Source: Zygaena filipendulae (taxonomy: Eukaryota > Arthropoda > Insecta > Lepidoptera > Zygaenidae). From it: a DNA stretch of 64,000 nt. The position numbers and the translations under genes were made by a program. Under the pieces are notes generated by a model, which saw only the letters and a list, made by a program, of their open reading frames with translations, searched no databases and had not been told where the DNA came from. Of the stretch, positions 32,321 to 44,800 are shown piece after piece (position 1 is the first letter of the stretch; every line of letters begins with the position of its first letter). The DNA is taken from assembly GCA_907165275.2 (NCBI GenBank), contig OU015651.1, positions 15,460,501 to 15,524,500 on the forward strand, in the 5' to 3' direction.

Positions 32321-33224
32321 GTGATAAGTACGGTAGATATGCATGCTTTCAAGAATGGGGCATGCAGAATAATTTTGACTAAAGCTTTTCGGTAAAACCT
32401 AGGCTACGCCGCCACAAATGATCTCAAACTGTCAGGGTCAAATTCGCAGTGCACATTTTTGAACACAAAACAATGATACGTGTAACCGGTGGGAACTCTC
32501 TGACATTAGCCGCTCCAATGTCGCGCTCACGCTCGCCGCTAACTGGCGATTAAGAGAAACACAATACAGCGGATGACACCAGGTAATCCAATTATGTGGT
32601 GTTACATAGGCGTTGCTCAACCAACTGCTCTGAGCCCGGCACAAGCTCAAACCGAAATCGCTGAGGCTTCACATTATTTAGAAAGCGGAAAAAAAAGGCA
32701 TCAAATCTCAGCGCTGCGGTTAATATAATAATACGAAAAGTAATTTCGCTTTCTTCTGCCGATCTATTTGCATGTGGCATTGTTTCGATGCGCATTCGGA
32801 ATGGGTAGGTTTTTTCAAGCAAGAGAGTGGTATAATGAGTTGTGTGTAGGTACGGTAGCTAGATTACCAGCGACGCGATTGTAAGATTATATTTTGATTG
32901 AAGACTGAAAACGACGCGCCGGTACGGCACGGCCGGTTGGTTTGAAATAGATAAACTTAGGAACTACTTACAGCGTTCCTGAGTGATATAGGAGACGTTT
33001 TATCTCGAAATTCCAACGGGAATTCTGAAATTAACGCGAGTAAAACCGTAGGGATATGGTGGGGATCGACTAGTCATCTATGAATACTTTGAAATTGAGA
33101 CTACCTACTGGTAAACCTACGTACTTACCTTTTTTCAAACTTCGGTCAGTAATCAGTATAGCATTCTATTTCTAGTTTTCTTGGTCATAAATATGTATAA
33201 TCTTCTGATCTATTTAGTGCTATC

Positions 33225-33632
33225 CATACTAATATTATGAATGGTACAGTGTCTGTCTGTCTGTTACCTTTACATGTCTTAACTACTTAACAGATTATCG
33301 TGAGGTTTTGCATTATACGTTGCCAGGGATATACCGAAGAGGACATACACGGTACTCTCATAGTGGTAGTAGTATGTACTTCCATACAAATCCAAAATCC
33401 CGGCCTGTCTTACTTTTATCTTACCTTACCCTACCTTACTTTTATCCCGGAATTTAAGCGAAAACTCCGCAATTAACGTGGTTGGAACCGCATGGAATTC
33501 TGCATACACGTTGTCATGCAAGGAGTTGTCAGGGGTACGGAAAAAGACATAGGGTCACCTACTTTTATCCCAGTTTTCCTGTTGGAACTCCGAAATTAAC
33601 ACGGGTGACACCGAGGGGAACAGCTAGTAGGT
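33225..33632 (-). repeat. CTAGCTG-family repeats, tandem partial copies
   Basis: Starts with the 3'-end words ATACTAATATTATGAATGG and GTCTGTCTGTTAC and ends GGGGAACAGCTAG in minus sense. The segment TGTCAGGGGTACGG is preceded by a second, older partial copy. Confidence 0.6.
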
Positions 33633-33699
33633 AGATAAGTAAACTGTACTACGGGCTGTGCTACGGGCTAAGGCTAAGTGCCAGCAGGAAGTAAACACC

Positions 33700-33880
33700 T
33701 GTCCGTGGTCGTAGCGCGGCACACCCCACCGCACACCGACAGTTATCCACGGAAAGTATCGAGTTGCGAGCAGTTGTTGCTCGTGTGTGCCGAGTGCAGA
33801 CAAGTCCGAGGGGCGTCACGGAGGCTGCCTCGATCGTCGGGGGATTGACAGAGGCGCGGGTGTGGCAACAGATATACTAT
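33700..33880 (-). promoter_or_regulatory. Candidate 5' UTR exon or promoter of the cadherin
   Basis: A GC-enriched 180-bp patch in AT-rich DNA, 3 kb upstream of the signal-peptide exon. On the minus strand it ends CACGGACAG|GTGTTTAC, a plausible donor. No coding start is needed because the next exon (upper limit 30838) opens with UTR. Confidence 0.3.
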
Positions 33881-33956
33881 TGGAGATAACAGCAATAACG
33901 AAACGGTTATAATCTGTATCGCTAACAAGATAATCTAGAATCTAGCTGTATTAGTA

Positions 33957-34135
33957 CTAGCTGTTCCCGTGGTTTCACCTGCGTTAATTGTGTGTGTGTG
34001 TGTGTGTTAATTGTCTGTATTCTTTTCTGTACCCCTGACGACGTGTATTCAAAGTTATAAGATGATCGGTTGAGTAGTTAAAGCGTGAAAGCCTAACAAA
34101 CAAACAAATATGCTCACATTCGCATTTAAGAGGAT
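33957..34135 (+). repeat. CTAGCTG-family repeat with an internal GT microsatellite
   Basis: ACTAGCTGTTCCCGTGGTTT is followed by (TG)8 at about 33991-34007, then the usual CCCCTGACGACGTGTATTC and AAGCGTGAAAGCCTAAC. Confidence 0.65.
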
Positions 34136-34472
34136 TAGTAAGAATTGGAAAATCGATTATCGAAATGCTGCGGCAATGCGGAAAATCATTAACTAGATTA
34201 TTATTCTGATTTAATTAGTAGAAATTTATTGATTTAACACAACGTGGAGCCCGTTTGTTTTGGGAGTTTTTATGAAAAGTGGATTGAAATAGTACATTGT
34301 TATCCTAGGGGTGAAAGTAGGCTAGGCGAGGGCGCCAATAGATCGAGGGACTAAATAAGTCTTTCTCCCGAGGATAACACTGTGCTTTTCATTACGAATG
34401 CAAGGAAAGTCAAAATAAAAATAGGAATTAGCTAAAGAAAAAAATGAGTGAATTTTATTTTACATAAATCAA

Positions 34473-34530
34473 CCATTAGGTGTGCTACTGGCCAGTAAGT
34501 ATGCCCCCTATTACATAAAAAAAAAACTTG
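34473..34530 (+). repeat. SINE family H, tail-only copy
   Basis: ATTAGGTGTGCTACTGGCCA..GCCCCCTATTACAT(A)n repeats only the last 55 bp of the 41290 copy, a strongly 5'-truncated insertion. Confidence 0.6.
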
Positions 34531-34539
34531 AGTTTCTGC

Positions 34540-35765
34540 CGTATCCAGCTGTCAGTTGAAAGCGATTCTCCCTAGGGCTGAAAAGTGTTACTTTCAACCC
34601 GCTTCTCAGGCAACTTCAGACCTACTTTCCGAGTATGAGTAATGAAAAAGATTTTTAAAATAACTCATAACAGTCGAGAGGTACGTCCTATACCTACCAA
34701 GTTTTTGGAACGAAGTTCCTTTTTTTATTTTCATGGGTGAAAAAATAAATGCAAGTGGAACCGCAGAGAACAGCTACCTAGTAAAGAAATAAATCATTTA
34801 AAATAGTGATGCGACGCGTTGCGACCTATGACGACGTAAAGTAGGTATGCATTTGTGAGCGCGTGTCTTGAATCCATGACCGTTTGGAGCGTCGCCGGCC
34901 AACTCGCTCGGAACCACTGTTATGCCTTGCCAGCTGCTGCTGCCGTCTGATACACTTACCCATCACTTACCGTACCTACTTGCTTACGGTTACAATAATA
35001 TGTACCCAGTTTATGTATCTACTTACCGACAAAGATTAGGTAAAGAGGCGGTTAGAACAGAAAAGTTTGAGGTAGGTTAGATACTTATGGAATTTTTATT
35101 TTTTTATCATGGAATTTCGTCTATAATGCATTTAATAAGGACGAGTAGGTATTACCTAAGTAATACGAACGTCTTTGCTTTGAGATGCGTTCAGAATTAA
35201 CTGATTGATTGGGATCGATTACGATCGTAAGTTACAGGAGTGGTCCTGGCACACCCATAGGATCTATAATAACAAACCTGAACTTAAACTTAGTTTTACC
35301 AAATCCTGTAATCTATAGGTATACAGGACCAAACATCAAGTACATTTGAATGGACGACGATCCGAAAGAAATGTTTATTCCTCAATAATATGATGGTAAT
35401 ATGGACTTAATAAGCACTACGTGCAGCAGAGCCTAGTGTAGCGTATGTAGAGCAGGCGCATAGACGCCGTAAAGCGCTAGATTAATTGTTCGGACGATGT
35501 CGGTACGGGCTGGGTTAACCTTATTGTTCGTATTGATTAGGTTAGTTTTTTTGTCAACATCTATAAGTACATAAGTACTTTTATTTTTCATGTCTCGTAA
35601 AGTCAAAACGAGCTGAGAATCTCCGCCTTTTTTGTAGTCAGTTAAAACTGATATTTTTATTAAAAACACGTAATTGGCAAGGCGCAAACATGCTCATGTA
35701 AGTTAACGTTGTTGTTTTTAATACCTATAAGTGTAATTTGGGTGACCCCTGAGGTAAATGCGAAA
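34540..35765. other. AT-rich region without a recognised gene
   Basis: The 84-residue minus-strand frame near 35433-35687 has no domain and no codon pattern I trust. No element ends were found. Confidence 0.4.
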
Positions 35766-35769
35766 GTGC

Positions 35770-35912
35770 TCAGCGGCTCAATCGATCATCATGAAATTTT
35801 GCATACACGTTGTCAGGGGTAGGTTAACAAACAGAAAAGGCCATAAGGTACTTTTCATCCCGGAATTCCCGCGGGATCTCCGAAAATAACTGTGGGGAAC
35901 ATCTAGTAGTAA
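35770..35912 (-). repeat. CTAGCTG-family repeat
   Basis: Minus-sense copy from GCTCAATCGATCATCATGAA to TGTGGGGAACATCTAGT. Confidence 0.6.
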
Positions 35913-36409
35913 ATATATTATGTAAAAAAATAATTAGATTTCGAACTACAAAAATCATCATTCAAATTTCAAACCCCACACAAATCGTAGGATGCACTTC
36001 CCACAACACAACCCCACAGGATGCGGTGCGTTCATGCGGAAATATCGCTACCTTTGCTCGTTACTATGATCCAAAGTTTCAACGAACTTGTGAAGTTTTA
36101 TTTTGTTTTATTCATTATCTGCGTGTATTATGACGTACAGGTTAACTAACTATTATAACAGGTTAAATTTCTTTTTTACAACGTTAAAAATATTTTAACG
36201 TACTCACTTATTTTGACTGCCAATCTAGAAACTGCACTTTTGCTCTCCAAATCCAATTTTTTTTTTGCACAATTCAAATCACACGCACACTAGTCGTTCC
36301 AAACAGCAGGTAAGTACCTGACTATTTATTTGCGTGCATTGTTTCAGTTAAAAAACAATGTCCGAAATTTCGCCGGTTGCACAAAACGAAACTGATATTA
36401 TAATATCCT

Positions 36410-36690
36410 ATGATTATTGGATTTTATTGCACTTGATCGTTTCGCGCGAGTTCGTGCGTAACTTGGCGCCGGATTGACTGGGCCAGAGTGAATACAAACG
36501 TGAGGCACGGACGGCAGAAGGGGAGAGACTGCTGACTGTTGAGTGGCGACTGGTGACTGCCGGTGGTGGACGGTGGTAGTGGTCACGGGTGGTTGGTTCT
36601 GAGGCGGCGACGGCGGTGGATATGTCAGATGTCTGCTTGTGAAAGGAACGCACGGTCAAGGGGCGATGGACACTCAGAGACGATTGAACA
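36410..36690 (-). promoter_or_regulatory. Candidate upstream promoter / first exon of the cadherin
   Basis: GC-rich relative to its surroundings, with repeated GGTGGACGGTGGTAGTGG-type words. On the minus strand it reads like an insect 5' UTR (CAGTCAATCCGGCGCC, then ACTCGCGCGAAACGATCAAG). It is the last such patch before the divergent zinc-finger gene at 38.8 kb. There is no transcript evidence. Confidence 0.25.
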
Positions 36691-36825
36691 AAAGTTGATT
36701 TTATAACAATAAAAAAAAAATGTGAAACCATAACAGCTAGCCTAACATTGTGAAAACTCACCGAAATTTTTATTCTCCCGATTTAAATTCTGTAAACGGA
36801 CTTTCACAGTACAAATAGTTAATGA

Positions 36826-36985
36826 ACTAGCTGTCCCCCGCGATTTTATGCGGGGTAATTTCGGAGTTCCTTATCACTCTATCTACCTAATAGGTATCTA
36901 TTGGTGAAAATCGCACGAAAATCCGTTCAGTAGCCTTTTTGTTTATCGCGGACAGACAGACACACAGCATAGGACTTTGTTTTAT
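36826..36985 (+). repeat. CTAGCTG-family repeat, short subfamily
   Basis: ACTAGCTGTCCCCCGCGATT to TTATGATAGTAAAGATAAG, sharing the GGACAGACAGACACACAGC tail with the 32120 copy. Confidence 0.6.
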
Positions 36986-36989
36986 GATA

Positions 36990-38560
36990 GTAAAGATAAG
37001 TACGTAAGGATAAAAAGTTAATAAATAAACAATTAATAAAATCTATATCATTCGTTTAATGGGCAATAATTGTAGAACTAAAAACTTAGCAAAGTATCAT
37101 TAAAACATCGTGTAGGTATCAAAATTCCCAATAATCCTCAAAATCAGAGAAAGTTTGTTTAGGTGTAGGTAAAGAACTTGGAATATTTGTGGCCCTTGCG
37201 TGATTCCCAGGAATTGGTGAAATTCGGGGCAATGAATAATAATATATAATGGTTGCAATAAATGTTTGATTGATTGATTGAAACAGCCGACTCATGTGCC
37301 AAAACTGCAATAGAGAGAGGCTCCGCCTAATGCGACCGCATCCACGCCCACGGGCCACAATCTGTGTAGGTACCCTAGCCCCCTTGAACTCTACTAGAGT
37401 ACAAGGACTGGCTGTTATATAAATCGAAGGCAAAACATTATGGCAATATTGTATCCAGCCGGCTATTCCCAGTACCCCATGTTTTTTTAATACAAATCAA
37501 ATCAAATTAATTCCGAGCTATTAATAAAAAACAGTATCAACTATATTTTGTCGTGATCGTTTGGGTCACTCTTGTACAATATACTTCCGGGCTCCGTTCA
37601 TTTAAATGAAAAACAGGGTGAGGGATCACTCTCTCTGTAAGCGTGGCATGAACGAAGGAACTACGGATCATATTATTGGGTTCTTTAGCTGTCCCAAACT
37701 TATGTTTATCCTCCTTTAACGACACACTTTCTTCAAAGATACCTGCCTAGAACCCTCGCCCAACAATTAAGGATGAAAAGTCTCCTTCCTCTCACTATCT
37801 CCCCATTTGTAAGGATAGCCTCTATATACCTACCTACTAGCAAAATTGATAGAGGCTAACAATTTATATTTGGACATAGATAAGCAATAGTGTGTTAACC
37901 CACATTAGAGAAATTTTGAGTAAATTGTGTAGTAGTAGTAGGCACGCCATTTTGTATCAACATTTTTTATGTTCAATATTTAGTTATATATTAAAGCAAT
38001 GTAATAAGGTAAACGCATAATTAAAAAACGTTCCCTATCTCTCAATAAATCATTCTGAATCAATAACTTAATTTTGTGGGTTAACATGTTATTGCTTATC
38101 TGCGTCCATTTATAATTAGTGTTCTTTTTGTATTTATGTAGGTATATTATAATGTCATGTAGTTAGTACCTACCATAAAATAATTATTACCTCTCCTTCA
38201 GTATTTTACCACCTCTAACATACCTTACTTGCCTTCATTAGACATTGTCTACCCATAGTTACTAGGTGCTAACTTTTGTGCTGTCGTTTTTTTTGTAGAT
38301 AAATAGGCTCTTTCCCACCGAACTTTCAGCAACGTGACATGGGCGGAATCACTGTGAGTAAAGCAACAGAGTGGAAGCCATAATTTGATATTTAAAAAAA
38401 ATAAAAAGAAGAATGTATGCATTTTAATCTAAAAACCTGTTAGAAAATATTCTCTAATTGTCAATAAAATTAATATAATAGGTACGTCTTGTAAGACGTA
38501 GTAACTAGATAAAGCGAAAACCTGAGGCGAAAACCAAAGAAAAAAAATAACATCAGTGAC
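36990..38560. other. Intergenic region between cadherin and zinc-finger genes
   Basis: AT-rich, no exon recognised. Probably holds the promoter of the plus-strand zinc-finger gene towards its right end, where CTGTCTAGTGTCTACTGTCT repeats occur at 38590-38620. Confidence 0.35.
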
Positions 38561-38820
38561 ATCAGCCGTCAGTGACCAGTGACAACGGAACTGTCTAGTG
38601 TCTACTGTCTACTGTCAAGTGTCAAAGTTATGGAGCTACGTCAAATTCCTGAATCGTGACTATCTGTAGTGTTGATTTTTATTTTTCTCTGAGAGTATTT
38701 GTAAAATATTAATTTTAAATAATGCATCGACTCAGCTCGATACATAAACATAAGTGATGATGTTGATATTTAGATAGTCTAATTTATAACAATAGGTAGG
38801 TACCTGAAACTGCAGTGGAA

Positions 38821-41800
38821 ATGATGTGCGACAGCGCCAATGTACGGAGCAAAAATGTGGACTCCAGCGATAGCATTAAGAAAGAATTGGATGTGACCAT
38901 TAATATTAAGCCGGAGCTTGAGGAGTGTATCTTGTGTTCGAACCGCGATGGCTCCGATAGTTACGACATACACCGGACAAGCACATCGGCCTCGGGGACT
39001 ATGATATACGAGTTTTTGTTTAGATTAACCAACGTGCGCTTCGCGGAGACCAGCGGTGATCCCAAACACGTGTGCAAGAGCTGCTGCGATCTTATCAATG
39101 TACTGGAACAAGCGGAGATTGAGTACGTCAAGTTGAAACAGACGTTTGATGCTATTGTGAGCAAGAATCCCCTGTTTGAATCCCACGAAACAGTAAGGCC
39201 ACTAGAGTTGGATAAAATTAAAAATGAATATGATACGTTCTCCATGTTCGATGTGGCTTTCAAAGACGTTGACTCTGAAGACGAGCCACTTGCGAACTCG
39301 AAAAAGAAGCAGAAAGTTGAGAAGAGAAAGAAGAAGCCCTCTAGTTCAACTAGAAAACCAAAATCACATAGCAAGGACAACAAAGACAGGTCGCTCGAAT
39401 CAAAAATCTTAAATCATCATTTTTTATAATTCCCCTATTGGAAAAATAAATCACAAACCGTTATTGATTATTTCAGCCTTTTGACAGAATGAGTTTTCAC
39501 TTTTTATTTCTTTATTTTATTAATTTATTTCTCTTGATATTTTTACCGTCAACTAGTAGGTATGTTTTTTACAATTTCAACTTGAAACATTATTTTCTAA
39601 AATGACAAATTATTACACACAGTAGGTACTTGTGGGTATATTAAATAGTAGCTGTCCCGCGACGTTCATAGAATATTTGAAATTGGTTCAGTAGTTTTTG
39701 AATTAAATTGTATCAAACAAACAAACAAAAACTCAAATCTATCCTCTTTATAATATTAGTATAGATTTGTAAATTTAAATCTAAAATATTCTGAGCACTT
39801 ACAGTTTTTAGCATGGAAACTTTAGTAGTTTAAATTTGATTGTGTTGTGGGATTTCAGTTGGGATTGTCAAGTGTGTGGTGAGCATGGTGACTCGGGGGG
39901 TAAATTAGCAGAGACTGCGCACACACTGGCAGTGCATAATGCAGAACGTGCGATCATATTGGACCGGTGTGTCAAAGAGGAGGATGGGTAAGTTTTGAAC
40001 CTGAAATTCTTTCAAAAATAAATTATTTCCAATGGTGTAACGTAATGGCACCATTCTCCGACTAGCCTCCTCTATCCGACTAAGTTAGCTTTTACTGTCT
40101 AAAATGTTTAAACTTTGCGCAAAAGTTGTGAAATTGTATGCATCCAATTTGATAAGTGATCATACGCCACCTGTCGGAACTTGTCTATCTACTTGCATAT
40201 AATGGAAAATCTGTCATTTCAACAAGTTCAGTTTGTAATAAATTGAATGCAAAAAATCTAAGTTTATCTGTATTTTTTCAAAGAACACTCTTGGTAAGTT
40301 CGGGGTTTATTTACTTTATAATATTTCATTTCATTAATATGCTATATTTTTTTTATTAAAACCTAATATTTTCAACATGCAAGCAAAAATTGCGTATTCT
40401 CATAGATTTATCAAGTAAATAATAACAGACGGAATTTAGAGTTCCTAAAAACGTTCCGAATGCTGACCATTTGGTAGGTAACAGGATTTTTGCACTTTTT
40501 AAAGCTGATTTTCTATTGTACAGATTTTTTTGTGAGTGTTTCGTATTCAATTATTCATCCTTAAGAGCGCTTGTACACGTCCGTTTGTTACACTGGACGA
40601 TGGACCTTTTTTTTTTACCGGATTCACAGTGATGTATGGTATGGCTCTAATAGTGTTGCGCTTGTATACTTCCGTTTTCACACCGGATGACGGACCGTCA
40701 ATAAACTGATTTCTTTGTATTGTTCGCCGGACCGGTGTCCGTATACACACATTCATTATAAACCATACATCACTGTGAATCCGGTAAAAAAATGGTCCGT
40801 TGTCCGGTGCAAAAAACGATGCTAAATTATTCTAATTATTATTCTAATTGATTGAACATTTAACTAATCTATTTTACAAGGAAACTGGCTAAATGCACTT
40901 TGAATAATGCATTTAAATCAATATTAAAATTTCAGATCTGACAACACTGATTATGACGATATTGCTGGATCATTGAAAATAACATACGACTTAGATAACA
41001 ACGGTTCCAACTACGTCCCTCGCGAGGGTATTAGAAAACGCAAGAAAAATTCATGCCTTCAAAGTGTTGCCACTCAGAAAAAGTCACGCCTCCAAAATGT
41101 TGCCACTCAGAAAAAGAAACGGAAAAAGGTGGATAAGAAAATCATGCACCAATGTGATCAATGTGATGCCAAGTATCCCACACAGTGTGAGTATATATAT
41201 AGCCATCTAGTGTTTCTATGGTGAAGTTAAAATTATTTTACTTTGACTTTTGACAAATAGGCATTAGATCATGGTGGTAGGGCGCTCTCAAGTGCCCGGC
41301 TGGCTAGCTACCACCTTCAAGTTGCAAATCGCCAAGCACCTAACGGTGTGTTCCGGCAGCCCCGCTTGAAAGCTAGTTCCCATCCCCATTCCAGGTCGGC
41401 AACGCACCTGCAAGCCTCCTGGCGTTGCAGATGTCCATGGGCGGCGGTAATCACGTACCATCAGGTGTACCACTTGTCCATTTGCCCCCTATGACTTAAA
41501 AAAAAAGATGATTGATGTTGATGGTAAGTACAGTTGTGCCACTCCATTTAACTCCCAACAGAGTGAGCATGCACGTGTAGAAGGAGAGAGTTCCACATTC
41601 GAGTGGATACTGTCCGACACACAGCAGCGACACCGCACAGCGCTGGACTGTCACCTCTAGGTTCGCCTTGGGGCTTGGGCGGGGAAACACGGAGTGGGGA
41701 GGAGGGGGAGGGGGGTGTCGCTTCTTTACAGTAGTTGGTATTTTTTTTGTTCGGTTTGCAGTCCGGCTGAAGCGGCACAAGGAGTCGCACGAGGCCGCCA

Positions 41801-44800
41801 AGCCGCCCTTCATCTGCGAGGTGTGCGGCGCGCGCTACAAGCACAAGCGCGCCTGCGACATACACGTCGACTTGCATAAGGGTGCGTACACAATAGAACC
41901 GCACAGATATTTTTGTCAATCAAAAATTTGATCGGACTCTATAAGTACATAATTATGTATTGCACACTTCACAGGGTGTCAGGTTGAACGAGGGACGTAT
42001 TGGAGGAGGACGTTCAGGATTCGAATTGTTGTTTTAAATATGTAAAAAAAGAAAATAGGAATGTTGACAACTTTTGAAAATCAAAATTTTAATTAGTCCG
42101 TCTTTTAGAAAATTAAAAATCATTAGACACGTATTTTTTATTTTTCAAATAAATGAAAATACACAGAGATAAAGCGCATTCAAGTTTAGGGTGGAGGCTC
42201 GTGACGTCACTTACCGCTACAAGCCGCCATACAAACTGGACTAGTTAGTGACGTCACGCGAAATTTCAACTCAATGTATCGCCGTTATTTTTTGATTACG
42301 TAAAAAAAGAAAAAATACGTGTCCAATATTTTTTATTAAACTACAAAACGGACAAAAAAAATAGTCAAATAGCCTATTGACAAAAAGCCTTAAAAAGATC
42401 ATTCATCACCCTTTTTTCACTGTCGTAAATGTTAAGGTCAATTACCCCGTAAACCCATGTTTTTAGCTAAAGTTTTCTCTATGGTTTATGAGTGTTCTTT
42501 TTTTAAATTATATTTTTTTTTGTTACATGTGATGTTTGTCATGTCATTGTCATGTTTGTTTTTGTACAATATGAAAAAAATCCTTATTTTTTAAGATTTT
42601 AAAAAACACAAAAAATATCTCTATAAGTAGCCACAAAAAAAGGTATTAATTTATTTTTGTTTTTGTAACTTCTACGACATCATGTATGTGGTTTCAGAAC
42701 GCACCTATTGACGATTCATTTCGCGTATGACATGACTTAGTATTCAAAGACTATAATTATTCACGTTTTTCTTAATAGTTTTACTAGATAATTATGTAGG
42801 CATCAAATCAACAACTGGGTGTGCGTTCTTGTCATAAAAAAAATTATTTAGGTTCATAGTAAGTATAAGCATTTTGTTCAATTGCGTATATCGGAACGTC
42901 ATTTGTCTTTGACAAGTTACTAAATCTGTGGCATCGACCACACAGCCCATAGACACCTAATGTTTGATTTTGCGTATTGAATGCATTCTGGCAACTAGCT
43001 GAGGTAAGAGAAGCGGGGTTGCAACGCCGTGATTGGTTAATTCAAGGCCACACGCGCTAGTTACACGCCGTGATTGGCTAATTCACATTTATATCGGAAC
43101 TATAAGTCAGATGTGTTGACAGGAGCCATTCGCCTGTTATTAGGCGTCTATGGGCTGTGTGGTCGATGATCTGTGGTCATCGAACCGCGCCAGTGATTGT
43201 CATTAATCATTAATATTTGATTTGATTGGCAATTGACATGACACCCGGCAATCACGCATTTTAATCGCTTTACTTGTTGTTCTATTTTGAATTTCCTTTG
43301 TCGTTTTTACCTAGGCATTTTTTACGGACTGATAACTACCACTTGTGACTACATTATTTCTATGCTAACTACACTTTTAGGTCGGGTAAAATGTAGTTGT
43401 TGATTCTAACCTCAAATGTATTGTGGATTTTACGATGTTATTTTAAAAAATTGTGGCTATTTAGATATGATTTTTAAACGGGATGGTATTTACAACATAA
43501 AAACAAATCAATCTAACTATAGTTTATTTTGGGACATGAAAAATAAAAGTCAAGTCCAGCTCCTATAGAAATTTTGCCATTGTTCTTTATTCATTCAAAA
43601 TGACACCCAGTATATTGCATATATTGTATATTACACAATTGTATTGTATTGTACAATACATTTGCATATATTGTATAATGTGTAATAATAGTACATAAAT
43701 TATTGACTGTCAGTGAGAATGATTTAAAGATTATTGTGTGTATGTATCCTCAGGTATAAGCGATTGGAAGTGCGAGGAGTGCAACAAGCTGTTCCCCTCC
43801 AAGGGCGCGCTGCACCGCCACAACAACATCCACACTGGCAATGCCAATTACCAGGTACCTACCGCCACTGTAGGAGAGAGAATAAACTACAAGCTGTTTC
43901 CTTCGGTTTTACTCGAGTTGACTTCGGGATTCCCGCGGGAATTCAGAGTTAAAGAGTACCTTATTTCTTTCTCTGTATCGCTGACAAATTTCATGGTGAT
44001 CGTTTGAGTAGTTAGGGCGTGAAGGCGTAACTACGTGATGCGATGCCGAGCGCGCACGATGCATTCGATGCGCGTCTCGGAACGCAACCTAGCAGTTTAT
44101 CGCATACTGTATCTATACCGGCCGCGGTCGCAGACTAAAATTTTGAAGGGGGTCCCTAATAAATTAATCCTATTAATATTATAAATGTGAATGTATGGAT
44201 GTTTGGATGTTTGTTACTCAATCACGCAATAAAGACTGAAAGGTTTTGGAGTTCTCGTTGTCAGGGGCACGGTACTTTTTATCTCGGAATTCCCGCGGGA
44301 ACTCCGAAATTACCGCGGGTGAAACCGCGGGGCACAGCTAGTAATAAAATATTCGAGTCAATTGGACTTTATTGCACAATACACAATTTCATTACACACA
44401 ATGTACGATTGGGGGTGGGGGTTCATGTCCCCCTGGGACCCCCCCTCCCTTTGGGCCGCGCCTGACGTATACTTACTGGCGGTGTGCGGGTGTGCGTTCC
44501 AGTGCGACCTGTGCGGCAAGTCGTTCATCCACACGTCGTCGTTCAAGATGCACAAGCTGGCGCACTCGGGCGTGAAGCCGCACTCGTGCCGCGTGTGCGG
44601 GCTCGCGCTCATGACGCGCTCGCACCTCAAGCGGCACGAGCGCGTGCACAGCGGCGAGAAGCGCCACGAGTGCGACGTGTGCGGCAAGCGCTTCTCCGAG
44701 CGGTGGGTACTCTGCGCTCTGCAGCGCGAAGCAAAGGGAGTTGGAGCGAATGCTCTAATCTGCCCGAAACTTCTTTTATTTATTCATTTATTTATTGCAC

